Shown here piece after piece: positions 7,985 to 17,422 of a DNA stretch of 33,302 nt (its first letter is position 1; the number at the start of each line of letters is the position of its first letter). The position numbers and the translations under genes are program-made. The notes under the pieces are model-generated. The model made no database searches. It saw only the letters and a program-made list of their open reading frames with translations, and was not told the origin of the DNA. This DNA comes from Verrucomicrobiota bacterium. Its GTDB lineage: Bacteria > Verrucomicrobiota > Verrucomicrobiia > Opitutales > T3Sed10-336. The stretch is from positions 1 through 33,302 of the forward strand of contig PXDC01000318.1 of assembly GCA_003565135.1 (NCBI GenBank). Reading direction: 5' to 3'.

Positions 7985-9577
7985 ATGAAACGTAAACAAC
8001 TCGTACAGTATTTGGCGGTGTTCGCCTGGATCGGGACGCTTTGTGCGCCCGCGATCCGGGGCGATCAAGACCCTGATGCCTTGATCACCGGGAGCGAGAC
8101 GGCCGGGAGCGACCGGTTTTCCTCGGTAACCGAGGCGGTGGCGGAGGACCCGGACAATGCCGTGGCCATCGTCGGGTCGCTGGCGGCAAGTTTTCCCGAG
8201 TCGGCCCCGGCGATCGTGGTGAGCGGTATCGACGGATTGCCGGAGAAGGATCCGGGGAAAATAGCCGAGATTGTCAATGCGGGCGCCGATGCCGCTCCCG
8301 GACGGCGCGACGCGATTGAGGCGGCCGTGGCGGAAGCGTATCCCGGGCAGGCAGAAGCCGATGCGGCCGGTGAAACGGACGAACCGGAGCGTGAGGAGGA
8401 GCCGGACGCTTCCGAGGCGGCGGATCAGCCGGATGAACTGCCGGCCCGTTTGCAGCGCGAGATCAGTCTGGTCGAGTCGCTCGTGGGGACCTTCCCGGCG
8501 AATGCCGGGATGGCGACCCGTCGCTCGGTGGGCCGGGTGGCCGACGAAGAAGCCTACTGGACCGGGTCGATCGTGGAGGCGGCTTTGCGGGTGGCTCCGG
8601 ATCGGGCGGATGAAATTGTTCAAGAGGCCATCGGGGCGGCACCTCATCACGAGGAAGCCATTCTGGCGGTCGCCGGCCGGGTCCCGGAAGAGGTCGCCGA
8701 GGAGGGGGTTTCCGACGAGCCGGTGGAAAAAACCGAGGAGTTGGCGGTCGTCGAGGATGTGCCGGCGGAACCGGAGCCCGCCGAGTTGGAAGAGGCCGTG
8801 GAGGAAGGCCCGTACCACTTGAGCGGGGTGCGGGAGCGCCCGGATTTGGTCGGAGACCGGTACTACGTCCTCCTGGACATGCCCGGCGCCGAATCGGCCC
8901 GCCAGCGCCGGGCGGTGGAGAACCTGGAGCTTCGCATCTTTCCCGAGAGGTATTTTGATCCCTACGAAGGGCGTTTTCTGGAGCGAAACGCCGCTATTAT
9001 TACCGGGGACGATATCGTCGGACTCACCTTCAAGCTGGTGCCGGGCGATGCCGAACAGCGGGAATTGCTGGCCGAAGCCCTGGGGGAGTTCGAGCGCCGG
9101 GTGGTCGGAGCCCGGGAGTTCGTCCGCCGGAAACAGGCGGACGAGGAAAGTGAGTTGTTTCTGCGCGAGTTCCGGGGTTCGGTGGGGGAGGTTTACCTGT
9201 ACCCGTCGAAACACCGGTTTGAAGCGGAGATGCACGCCGACTTTCGGGATCATCACTATCGTTTGCTGATCGGTGGATCGATAACGGTAACGGTCGACAC
9301 CGTTGGTGCCATTCGCCACCTGGTCGAAAACCTCGACCGGTTTGAACGGCAATACCGGGAAAGCCTGGAAATGCGGGAGCGGCAGATGCAGGAATTTATC
9401 GATTTCAGCCGCAGCGACTGGGCGCAAGAGGTCGACGAGGAGGACGTTGACGACAGGGAAGTCGACGGGGAAGAGGTCGAGCGTGACGATGCCGTCGGCG
9501 AGGAGGCTGAAAAAGCTGACGAAGCTGACGAGGCTGACGAAGCTGACGAGGCTGAGGAGGCTGAGGAGGCGGTATAG
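7985..9577 (+). CDS. Secreted protein with helical repeats and acidic low-complexity tail
   Basis: Likely ATG 7985 (MKRKQLVQYLAVFAW); signal peptide; repeat module shared with secretin N-terminus; C-terminal EEAEKADEADEADEADEAEEAEEAV. Confidence 0.75.
   Translation: MKRKQLVQYLAVFAWIGTLCAPAIRGDQDPDALITGSETAGSDRFSSVTEAVAEDPDNAVAIVGSLAASFPESAPAIVVSGIDGLPEKDPGKIAEIVNAGADAAPGRRDAIEAAVAEAYPGQAEADAAGETDEPEREEEPDASEAADQPDELPARLQREISLVESLVGTFPANAGMATRRSVGRVADEEAYWTGSIVEAALRVAPDRADEIVQEAIGAAPHHEEAILAVAGRVPEEVAEEGVSDEPVEKTEELAVVEDVPAEPEPAELEEAVEEGPYHLSGVRERPDLVGDRYYVLLDMPGAESARQRRAVENLELRIFPERYFDPYEGRFLERNAAIITGDDIVGLTFKLVPGDAEQRELLAEALGEFERRVVGAREFVRRKQADEESELFLREFRGSVGEVYLYPSKHRFEAEMHADFRDHHYRLLIGGSITVTVDTVGAIRHLVENLDRFERQYRESLEMRERQMQEFIDFSRSDWAQEVDEEDVDDREVDGEEVERDDAVGEEAEKADEADEADEADEAEEAEEAV
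9506..9572 (+). repeat. Short tandem repeat encoding (A-D/E-E)n
   Basis: Degenerate 9-bp units gctgacgaa/gctgacgag/gctgaggag in tandem at the 3' end of the CDS. Confidence 0.85.
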
Positions 9578-9650
9578 GAATCGTACGGGTTCTGGCCGGA
9601 AGGTTTCCTTTTTCGTGAAACCGGGCTTCCGTCTGGAAGCCCCGCATCAA

Positions 9651-9685
9651 GCGCCCCCGGGACGGATCCGGAAGGGCGCTTTTTG
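9651..9685 (+). terminator. Rho-independent terminator-like hairpin after secretin locus
   Basis: GCGCCC (9651-9656) ... GGGCGC (9674-9679) followed by TTTTTG. Confidence 0.65.
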
Positions 9686-10324
9686 TTACCACCAACCGGT
9701 GACGAACCCCTGGGCCGCTTTGATCCCGAATACCCCGAGGTTGCTGCAGAGATGGGCGGCGAAACACGGGATAAGGGAGCGGGTGGCGTTGAGGGCGTAA
9801 AACCGAACGGTATAGAACCAGAGCGAATTCACGAAGACAATCGAGGTGCTGAACCAGGCCTTGAGTGAAAAATCGAAGGTGAGGACGCCCTCCCAGAATC
9901 GCCAACCGTTTTCGGGCCCCTCGAAATCCCAGAGGAAGGGGTGTGCCAGGGTGAAAACCAGGGAAAAGAAGATGATGCTGGCGATTAACGCGGCTTTTCC
10001 CCGGTTTTGCACGACGAGGTATCCCCGGAAAATGAGCTCTTCAAAAAATGCGGCCGCGAGCATAAAAACACCGAAGAGAACCGTGATTTCCGACTGATCC
10101 TCGACGATGTCGAGGGCGTATTCTCCCCCCGTTTCCAGTCCCAGAATGATCAAGGCTCCCCCCACCGCGACCAGGACCGCCGTGCGGGTGGTCCGGCGGG
10201 CGCCGGGAAGGGCTCCGGGGGGCGGGGTGCCTTTTTCGGTCTGCCGATAGTCGTCCAGCCAGAGTTTGAAGACGTATGCGGCGATGCCGAGTGTGAGGAG
10301 TATCAATAGAGGATTGTCAGTCAT
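9686..10324 (-). CDS. CPBP family intramembrane glutamic endopeptidase
   Basis: AAAFFEELIFRGYLVVQ (EExxxR motif) and SLVFTLAHPFLW; multiple TM helices. Confidence 0.85.
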   Translation of the reverse strand: MTDNPLLILLTLGIAAYVFKLWLDDYRQTEKGTPPPGALPGARRTTRTAVLVAVGGALIILGLETGGEYALDIVEDQSEITVLFGVFMLAAAFFEELIFRGYLVVQNRGKAALIASIIFFSLVFTLAHPFLWDFEGPENGWRFWEGVLTFDFSLKAWFSTSIVFVNSLWFYTVRFYALNATRSLIPCFAAHLCSNLGVFGIKAAQGFVTGWW

Positions 10325-10420
10325 TATCGCTTTCCCTTATAGTTGCCGGCGCCGGAAAAATAGATTGCGCCGTTCCTTGCGGCACGCCTTTGATGGTCTC
10401 GTAATCTCAGGTATTCATTC

Positions 10421-11464
10421 ATGCTTGCCAGCGAAAAATTTCTTACACCGACGGGGAAGGGGAACAAGAGTCTGTCGCTTTTTGCCTCCCTGGCTCCGCA
10501 CATGCAAGCATTGGATGATTTTCTTCAGAAGGAGACGGGGAGCTTTGAACCTGAAATCCGCGATTACGTCCGCTACTGCCTCGGGCGCGGCGGTAAGCGT
10601 TTGCGTCCCGCCCTGGTATTTTTTGCCGGTTGGAGGGGAGAAGGTGCCGTGTCGCCGGAATTGGTCAAGGTGGCGGCGGTAATCGAGCTGGTCCATTTGG
10701 CGACCCTGGTGCACGATGATATCCTCGATTCGGCCGCGGTGCGGCACGGGCGCTCCACGGCAAGCCGGAAGTTCGGGCCGGACACGGCGGTATTGCTGGG
10801 CGACGCCCTCTTCGCCCATGCCGTCAACCTCTCCACGGATTTCCCCGGATCGGAGGTCTGCCGGCTGGTTTCCCGCGCCACCCGGCGGGTTTGCGCGGGC
10901 GAAATCGCACAAACCGCCCGCCGCGGTTCGCTCGATATCAGTTTGGAGGAATACTTCCGGGTGATTGAACTGAAGACGGCGGAATTGTTCAAGGTGTCCT
11001 GCTTCCTGGGGGCGCGGCTGGGTGAATACGGAGACGATTTCTGCGAAGCCGCGGGCCGTTTCGGGGTCAGCCTGGGTACCGGCTACCAGGTCTATGACGA
11101 CCTGACCGATTTTTTCGGCAAAGAGGAGGAGGTCGGTAAAACACTGGGCACGGACCTGGCGGGCGGGAAATACACGCTCCCGGTGATCCTGCTCCTGCAG
11201 AGGCTCGGCGAGGCGGAAAAGGAGGCGTTTCACCGGGACGTCCGGGCCGGGAATGAGGAAAGAATCGAAATGTGGCTGGCACGTTTGGTTGACCGCGGGG
11301 TTCATTCCGAAGTGGCGGAAACCGTGCTGGAGAAAGCGCGGCAGGCGGAGCGGGCGATCGAACCGTTCGAGCCGTTGCCGCCGGTCGAATGCCTCCTTCG
11401 CCTCAGCGGGTACCTGCGCTCGCGCACAATGGGTATGGCGGTGATTTCATCGAGCGGCGGGTAA
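10421..11464 (+). CDS. Polyprenyl (isoprenyl) diphosphate synthase family protein
   Basis: GGKRLRPAL, LVHLATLVHDDILDSAAVRHGRSTAS and GYQVYDDLTDFFG, the first and second Asp-rich motifs. Confidence 0.92.
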   Translation: MLASEKFLTPTGKGNKSLSLFASLAPHMQALDDFLQKETGSFEPEIRDYVRYCLGRGGKRLRPALVFFAGWRGEGAVSPELVKVAAVIELVHLATLVHDDILDSAAVRHGRSTASRKFGPDTAVLLGDALFAHAVNLSTDFPGSEVCRLVSRATRRVCAGEIAQTARRGSLDISLEEYFRVIELKTAELFKVSCFLGARLGEYGDDFCEAAGRFGVSLGTGYQVYDDLTDFFGKEEEVGKTLGTDLAGGKYTLPVILLLQRLGEAEKEAFHRDVRAGNEERIEMWLARLVDRGVHSEVAETVLEKARQAERAIEPFEPLPPVECLLRLSGYLRSRTMGMAVISSSGG

Positions 11465-11590
11465 GGGGGCGGTTTGCACGGTGGTTTTGGCGGGAACGGT
11501 TGTGTCGGCAAAAGGGGCGATCGCAGCCGACTCGCCCCGGACTGTCAATCCGGCAGAGGTTTTGGTTGGAACACGAAATACGGAAAAGAT

Positions 11591-12976
11591 ATGAGAATCG
11601 AAAAAGACTCCATGGGAGAAATGCAGGTCCCGGAAGATGCCCTTTACGGGGCCTCGACTCAGCGGGCGGTACTGAATTTCCCGATCAGCGGCCGCCCGAT
11701 GCCGTCGGCGTTTATCCGCGGACTCGGCCTGGTCAAAGCGGCTTGCGCCACGGCAAACGAGGAATTGGGCAAACTCGACAAAAAGAAGGCCCAGTTGATC
11801 CGACAAGCCGCGGAGGAGGTTTACGGCGGTCAGTGGCACGAACACTTTCCGGTGGATGTTTTTCAGACCGGTTCCGGGACCTCGTCGAACATGAATATTA
11901 ACGAAGTGATCGCCAACCGGGTGAGCCAGCTGGCCGGCGAGACGATCGGCTCCCGGCGCCCGGTGCACCCGAACGACGATGTCAACCTCGGGCAGTCCTC
12001 GAACGACATTGTGCCGACGGTCCTGCACGTCAGTGTGGCCTTTGCCCTCAAGGAGGAGTTGGTGCCGGCCCTGGACGAACTTGCGACCGCCCTGGACGAA
12101 AAGGCACGGGAATGGAGCGACCTGGTCAAGATCGGCCGCACGCACCTGATGGATGCCACCCCGCTCACCCTGGGCCAGGAGTTCTCCGGCTACGCCGCCC
12201 AGGTCGGGAAGGCCCGCGACCGGGCCCGCCGGGCGGTGGATCTTCTCCTGGAACTCGCCATCGGCGGGACCGCGGTGGGAACCGGAATCAACTGCCATCC
12301 CGAGTTCCCGCAACGCGTCTGCCGAATCCTCGCGGAGAAGACCGGAATCGCTTTCCGCGAGGCGGACAATCACTTCGAGGCCCAGGGCGGCCGCGACGAT
12401 TGCGTCGAGGTGGCCGGGATCCTGGCGGCCATTGCCGCCAGCCTGACCAAGGTGGCCAACGATATCCGCCTGCTGGGGTCCGGACCCCGCTCGGGGCTGG
12501 GCGAGATCCAGTTGCCCGCCACTCAGCCGGGCTCATCGATCATGCCGGGAAAGGTGAATCCGGTGATGAGTGAAATGCTGGTGCAGGTCGGGATGTACGT
12601 CAACGGCATGGCGAACGCCGTGGCCATGGCCGGACGCGACGGGCATTTCGAGCTGAACGTGACCATTCCGTTGATCGCCTACGCGCTGCACGACTCGATC
12701 ACCTGCCTGAGCAACGGCGCCCGAACTTTCAGCCGCGAATGCGTCAAGGGGATCGAGGCCAATCGGGAGACCTGCCAGGAGTTGGTCCGGCGTTCGTTGA
12801 TGCTGGTCACCGCGCTCAATCCCCATATTGGCTACGACAACGCGGCCGAGGTGGCCAAACAGGCTTTTGCCGAAGGGAAAACCCTCCGCGAAGTGGTGCT
12901 GGAGAAGGGGCTTCTGGACGAGAAGACGCTCGATGAAGCCCTCGACCCGATGACCATGATCGCGCCCAAAGGTTGA
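11591..12976 (+). CDS. fumC: Class II fumarate hydratase
   Basis: ORF 11474..12976 with ATG at 11591 (MRIEKDSMGEMQVPEDALYGASTQRAVLNFPIS); GSSIMPGKVNPVMSEM signature. Confidence 0.95.
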   Translation: MRIEKDSMGEMQVPEDALYGASTQRAVLNFPISGRPMPSAFIRGLGLVKAACATANEELGKLDKKKAQLIRQAAEEVYGGQWHEHFPVDVFQTGSGTSSNMNINEVIANRVSQLAGETIGSRRPVHPNDDVNLGQSSNDIVPTVLHVSVAFALKEELVPALDELATALDEKAREWSDLVKIGRTHLMDATPLTLGQEFSGYAAQVGKARDRARRAVDLLLELAIGGTAVGTGINCHPEFPQRVCRILAEKTGIAFREADNHFEAQGGRDDCVEVAGILAAIAASLTKVANDIRLLGSGPRSGLGEIQLPATQPGSSIMPGKVNPVMSEMLVQVGMYVNGMANAVAMAGRDGHFELNVTIPLIAYALHDSITCLSNGARTFSRECVKGIEANRETCQELVRRSLMLVTALNPHIGYDNAAEVAKQAFAEGKTLREVVLEKGLLDEKTLDEALDPMTMIAPKG

Positions 12977-13031
12977 GGCCGGGCGCTTTTCCTTGCGTTT
13001 GGCGGGAAGCGCTCCTTTGCTGCGGGGAATT

Positions 13032-13451
13032 ATGGCGGTTTACCAGGCTACGCTCAAAATCCAGACCAGCGGAAAAGGGACGCGGGAAATCACCCGCGAT
13101 CTCGCCGCGGTCCTGGAAAAAAGCGGCATGGACTGCGGGGTGGTTTCGGTGTTTTGCCGTCACACCAGTTGCAGTCTTGTCATCATGGAAAACGCCGATC
13201 CCAGCGCCCGCAGGGACCTCGAGATGTTTTTCGAAAAGCTGGTCCCGGAGGACGATCCTGATTTCGTCCACACCATGGAGGGACCGGATGATATGCCCAG
13301 CCACATCAAAATGGCCCTGACACGGACATCGGAAGCCATTCCGTTTTCCGGCGGGCGAATGGCGCTGGGGACGTGGCAGGGGGTTTACCTCTGGGAACAC
13401 CGCCTGGCGGGCCACACGCGTACGGTTCTCGTGACGGTGCAGGGAGAGTAG
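13032..13451 (+). CDS. YjbQ / UPF0047 family protein
   Basis: ATG 13032: MAVYQATLKIQTSGKGTREITRDL...; VFCRHTSCSLVIMENADPS; GTWQGVYLWEHR typical of YjbQ. Confidence 0.9.
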   Translation: MAVYQATLKIQTSGKGTREITRDLAAVLEKSGMDCGVVSVFCRHTSCSLVIMENADPSARRDLEMFFEKLVPEDDPDFVHTMEGPDDMPSHIKMALTRTSEAIPFSGGRMALGTWQGVYLWEHRLAGHTRTVLVTVQGE

Positions 13452-13453
13452 CA

Positions 13454-13478
13454 CCGGGTCCGGGCGCGCCGGATCCGG
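13454..13478. terminator. GC-rich hairpin between convergent genes (possible bidirectional terminator)
   Basis: CCGGGTCCGG-GCGCG-CCGGATCCGG (9/10 pairing); lacks a clear T tract. Confidence 0.35.
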
Positions 13479-13482
13479 AGGC

Positions 13483-14202
13483 TCAGTCCCGGTTGAGGGC
13501 CATGAGCAGGTAGAGAACGTAGTAGAAAAGAAGCCCGACTCCGGCAAAAAGCGCCAGGGCTGCGGCGACGTGCTGGTTCGGGTTGTACTCGTGGATGATG
13601 TTCGATGTCGTGTAGAGGATCGACGCACCGGCGACGGCAACCATGGCGGCGGCAAAGAATACGCCGAGGGAAAAACCGAAGAGGATGCTGGCGACGATGA
13701 TGCCAAGCGCGACAAAGAACGAAACCGTGATCACTCCCCGCAGGAAGGAGAAATCCTTGCGCGTGATAAACGCGGTCGCGGTCAACCCGCCGAAGAGAAG
13801 GCCGGTAATGATTCCGGCGGTGGGGATGACATCGGGACTGGAGTAATGGGCGGCCACGTAGAGGAGGGGGAGGAATATGACCGAAAGGGCGGCCACGTAG
13901 ACGGCCAATCCGAGGTACTGCACCGGGGCCGAGGTTTCCGAACGGGCCCACTTGTCGGCGATCCAGGATACCGCGATGAAGGCGCCGATGACCAGGAGCC
14001 AGTTGTAGCCGGTGGTCATGGTCGCAGCCAGGTCGCCGGCGCCCGGCCACTGCAGCAGGGCCGTTTCGAGGAGGACAAATGCCAGGATGGCCCCGGCCAG
14101 GTGGCCGTAGGTGCGGCGAATAAAAACGGCCCGGGCGTCGGGTTCGGCCTGGGCGACGGTGAACGGATTGCCGGTTCGGCTGGAATGGTGTAGATGCGGC
14201 AT
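13483..14202 (-). CDS. Bax inhibitor-1/YccA family membrane protein
   Basis: About 7 hydrophobic segments; RAVFIRRTYGHLAGAILAFVLLE; HEYNPNQHVAAALALFAGVGLLFYYVLYLL. Confidence 0.88.
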   Translation of the reverse strand: MPHLHHSSRTGNPFTVAQAEPDARAVFIRRTYGHLAGAILAFVLLETALLQWPGAGDLAATMTTGYNWLLVIGAFIAVSWIADKWARSETSAPVQYLGLAVYVAALSVIFLPLLYVAAHYSSPDVIPTAGIITGLLFGGLTATAFITRKDFSFLRGVITVSFFVALGIIVASILFGFSLGVFFAAAMVAVAGASILYTTSNIIHEYNPNQHVAAALALFAGVGLLFYYVLYLLMALNRD

Positions 14203-14378
14203 GACTTGCGGATCAGGGTTCCTGGATTGCGGGAAGGATAAAAAACGCCACCCTATCCCTTTTCGTCCGGGAATCCAGTAAAAACCGGTTTTCCAACCTC
14301 CCGTCGACCCTTTTTCGCAAATTGCGTTGCACGGTCGCGGAATGCGGCCTACCTTTTAATAAGCATTTGTCCAACGCT

Positions 14379-15881
14379 ATGTTAAAGGGTTTTCGCAGGG
14401 TTTTCGCTCTCGTATTGATCGCGGCCGGTGCCGGTTTGATGGCCTCGGAGCCGCGCGATTCCGCCGGGGACGAAACGGAGGCCGGCGAGCGGGCCGAACC
14501 GGCGGAAGCCGGTGATATCAAGACGGTTTACATCCTGCCGGTGCGGGATCAGATCGGCCGACCCATTCAGTACATTCTGCGCCGGGGAATGAAGGAGGCC
14601 GTGGCGGAGGGGATCGACCTGGTGGTGCTCGACATGGATACGCCGGGCGGTCGGCTCGATACCACGCTCGAGATCATGGAGATGATGGGCCGGTTTGACG
14701 GTGAGACCCTCACGTTTGTCAATCCGGACGCGATCTCCGCCGGAGCGTTCATTGCCGCCTCAACCAAGGAAATCTATTTTTCACCGCGCGGCGTCATGGG
14801 GGCGGCTGCGCCCGTTACCGCCACCGGGGAGGATATCCCGGAGGCCATGCAGCAGAAGATCCTGAGTTTCCTCAAAGCGCGGATACGTTCGTTCACCGAA
14901 GAGGTGCCCTACCGGGCGGACGTGCTGACGGCGATGGTGGACGCCAGTTTCGAGCTGATCATCGACGACGAAGTGATTTCCGCCGAAGGAGAACTCCTGA
15001 CCCTGACGGCCAGCGAGGCGGTGAAAAAGTACGGTGACCCTCCCTTTCCCCTGCTGGCGGCGGGGGTACACGATTCCATAGAAGCGCTGCTCGATGACCG
15101 GTTCGGCGCGGGCCAATACGAGATCAAGGAATTCACGGTGACGTGGTCCGAACACCTGACCCAGTACATTGCGAGCATCGCGCCGATCCTGATCGGCCTG
15201 GGATTGGTCATGCTCTACCTCGAGGCACAGAGTCCGGGGTTCGGGGTGTTCGGAATAATCGGTGTCACGGCCCTGGCGATTTTTTTCCTCGGCAATTACG
15301 CGGCGGGCCTCGCCGGCTACGAGCCGGTTCTGTTTTTTCTCCTGGGGCTGGTCTTTATTGCGGTCGAGGTCTTTTTTTTACCGGGCACGTTTGTTTTCGC
15401 CGTTCTGGGGATCCTGTTTGTGCTCGGTTCCCTGATATACGGTATGGCCGATATCTGGCCGGAAGAAGGCTTTTCGTTTTCGCCCGAAGTCCTGATCGAG
15501 CCGACACTCAATGTCTTCGCCGGTTTGATCCTGGCGTTTGTGCTCGCCATCCTGTTCGCCCGGTTGGTTCCGCGCTCGTGGTTCCTCGATCGGTTGATCC
15601 TCACTTCGGCTATATCCGGTTCCTCGCAGGGAGTCCTGGCGGGGGAGGGGGCACCGGGGGCGGAGACCGGGGCCGCCGCGTCGCCGGCCTCCGGCATCTC
15701 GGGTAAGCCGCCGATCGGGGCGCGGGGACGAGCCGTGACCGACCTGTATCCAAGCGGCGAGGTGGAGATCGACGGCCGGCGCTTCCAGGCCCGCGCCGAA
15801 TACGGAAGCGCCGAGGCCGGGGCGGAGATCGAGGTGGTCCGGTACGGTGATTTCGTGCTTATCGTGCGCGAGATTTCCTGA
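14379..15881 (+). CDS. NfeD-like membrane-bound ClpP-class serine protease homolog
   Basis: ATG 14379; DLVVLDMDTPGGRLDTTLEIMEMM; NPDAISAGAFIAASTKEIYFSPRGVMGAAAPV; C-terminal TM bundle and NfeD OB-fold-like domain. Confidence 0.88.
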   Translation: MLKGFRRVFALVLIAAGAGLMASEPRDSAGDETEAGERAEPAEAGDIKTVYILPVRDQIGRPIQYILRRGMKEAVAEGIDLVVLDMDTPGGRLDTTLEIMEMMGRFDGETLTFVNPDAISAGAFIAASTKEIYFSPRGVMGAAAPVTATGEDIPEAMQQKILSFLKARIRSFTEEVPYRADVLTAMVDASFELIIDDEVISAEGELLTLTASEAVKKYGDPPFPLLAAGVHDSIEALLDDRFGAGQYEIKEFTVTWSEHLTQYIASIAPILIGLGLVMLYLEAQSPGFGVFGIIGVTALAIFFLGNYAAGLAGYEPVLFFLLGLVFIAVEVFFLPGTFVFAVLGILFVLGSLIYGMADIWPEEGFSFSPEVLIEPTLNVFAGLILAFVLAILFARLVPRSWFLDRLILTSAISGSSQGVLAGEGAPGAETGAAASPASGISGKPPIGARGRAVTDLYPSGEVEIDGRRFQARAEYGSAEAGAEIEVVRYGDFVLIVREIS

Positions 15882-15900
15882 TAGCGTCCTCTCCTGACCT

Positions 15901-16368
15901 ATGTTGAGCCTGATTATCGGATTGTTTGTCCTCGGGTTGGTTTTTTTCTTCTTCGAATTGATTGTTCCCGGCGGAATCCTCGGCATGATCGGGGCGCTCG
16001 CCATGCTGGGCGGGTGCGTGCTGGCGTTTGTGGAGTACGGGGCCGGCGGGGGCATGCTCACGTTCATGATCTTTTCCGTGCTGGCCGTCGCCTGCCTGGT
16101 CCTGGAACTGAAGATTCTGCCCCGGACACGGCTCGGGGGAAGTCTTTTCCTGGATGACGCCATTTCCGGGACCAGCCAGAAGCCCGCGGGGGAGCGCGAA
16201 TTGATCGGGCTCGAGTGTGAAGCCTTGACGACCCTTTCCCCTACCGGTTTAGTGAAGATCGAGGGAAAACAGTACGAGGCTTTTTCCCAGAGCGGCCTGG
16301 TCAATCGCGGTGCGCGCTTGAAAGTGGTCGATGTCGATAATTTCCGAGTGAAAGTCAGCAAGCTATGA
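15901..16368 (+). CDS. NfeD-like short membrane protein
   Basis: TM segments plus C-terminal [41 protein letters not shown] NfeD OB-fold. Confidence 0.85.
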   Translation: MLSLIIGLFVLGLVFFFFELIVPGGILGMIGALAMLGGCVLAFVEYGAGGGMLTFMIFSVLAVACLVLELKILPRTRLGGSLFLDDAISGTSQKPAGERELIGLECEALTTLSPTGLVKIEGKQYEAFSQSGLVNRGARLKVVDVDNFRVKVSKL

Positions 16369-17399
16369 ACCCAACCGTTATTGTCCTTATCGTTCTTGGT
16401 GTCATCGTCGTGATCGCGGCGGGCATCTTTTTCTCTTTCCTGAGCGTTTGGTTGCGCGCCTGGCTGGCCGGTGCCTATGTCAGCATCACCAACCTCGTGG
16501 CCATGCGGCTGCGCCAGGTTCCGTATGGACTGGTGGTCGACGCCCGGATTACGGCCAAAAAGGCCGGTATCGAGCTGAGCTCCGACGAACTCGAAGCCCA
16601 TTACCTGGCGGGTGGAAGCCTGATCCCCACCGTCCAGGCGCTGGTCGCGGCCATGAAAGCCGGGATCCCGCTGGACTTTACCCGCGCCTGTGCGATCGAC
16701 CTCGCCACGCGGGGCAGCGGCAAGTCGGTCGTGGAAGCGGTCCGCACATCGGTCGATCCGAAGGTGATCGATTGCCCCAACCCGGCCCAGGGTCGTTCGA
16801 CCATCGACGGGGTCGCCAAAGACGGTATCCAGGTGAAAGTGCGGGCCCGGGTGACCGTGCGGACCAACCTCGATCGTTTTGTCGGCGGTGCCAAGGAGGA
16901 AACCATCATCGCCCGGGTGGGCGAGGGCATCGTCACGACGATCGGCTCGGCCGATTCCTACAAAACGGTCCTGGAAAGTCCGGACGCGATTTCCAAGATG
17001 GTGCTGCAGCGCGGGCTCGACGTGGGGACCGCCTTCGAGATTCTTTCCATTGACATCGCCGATGTGGATGTCGGCGAGAACGTCGGCGCCCAGCTTCAGG
17101 AGGCCCAGGCCGAGGCGAACAAGAATATGGCCCAGGCCCAGGCCGAAATCCGCCGTGCCGCGGCGGTGGCGCTCGAGCAGGAAAACAAGGCGAAGGTCCA
17201 GGAGATGCAGGCCAAGGTGGTCGAGGCCCAGGCCCAGGTACCGCTCGCCATGGCCGAGGCGTTCCGCCAGGGCAATCTCGGGGTCATGGATTACCAGCGC
17301 TTCATGAATATCCAGTCCGATACCGACATGCGCAAATCCATCGCCCGTCCGGATGCGGGCGATACTCCCGGGGCGACTCCCAAGCCCGGCGGCAAGTAG
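16365..17399 (+). CDS. floA: Flotillin-like protein FloA (UPF0365)
   Basis: [71 protein letters not shown]; starts overlapping nfeD stop. Confidence 0.95.
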   Translation: MNPTVIVLIVLGVIVVIAAGIFFSFLSVWLRAWLAGAYVSITNLVAMRLRQVPYGLVVDARITAKKAGIELSSDELEAHYLAGGSLIPTVQALVAAMKAGIPLDFTRACAIDLATRGSGKSVVEAVRTSVDPKVIDCPNPAQGRSTIDGVAKDGIQVKVRARVTVRTNLDRFVGGAKEETIIARVGEGIVTTIGSADSYKTVLESPDAISKMVLQRGLDVGTAFEILSIDIADVDVGENVGAQLQEAQAEANKNMAQAQAEIRRAAAVALEQENKAKVQEMQAKVVEAQAQVPLAMAEAFRQGNLGVMDYQRFMNIQSDTDMRKSIARPDAGDTPGATPKPGGK

Positions 17400-17422
17400 G
17401 GCGCGCAAGAGGCTGATTCCCG

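Noticed and set aside
6406-9427. Long minus-strand ORFs (526 and 561 aa) opposite the secretin locus
   Set aside because: Codon-bias artefacts antisense to the secretin and repeat protein genes.
11537-11553. Functional tRNA-Asp call at the anticodon-like arm
   Set aside because: No acceptor stem, no canonical D-loop GG or T-loop TTCGA in the right place; kept only as a tRNA-like structure.
11474-11590. Upstream extension of the fumC ORF to 11474
   Set aside because: MRIEKDSMGEMQVP at 11591 is the canonical FumC start; the extension has no family similarity and overlaps the structured leader.
1868-14265. Shared AAACGCCACCCT 12-mer near 1868 and 14245 with a downstream TTTTCGT
   Set aside because: Exact 12-mers are expected by chance tens of times in 33 kb; flanks do not extend the match convincingly.
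15378-17408. 676-aa minus-strand ORF across nfeD and floA
   Set aside because: Antisense to well-recognised NfeD and FloA genes; low-complexity His/Arg/Gly-rich translation, no recognisable domain.
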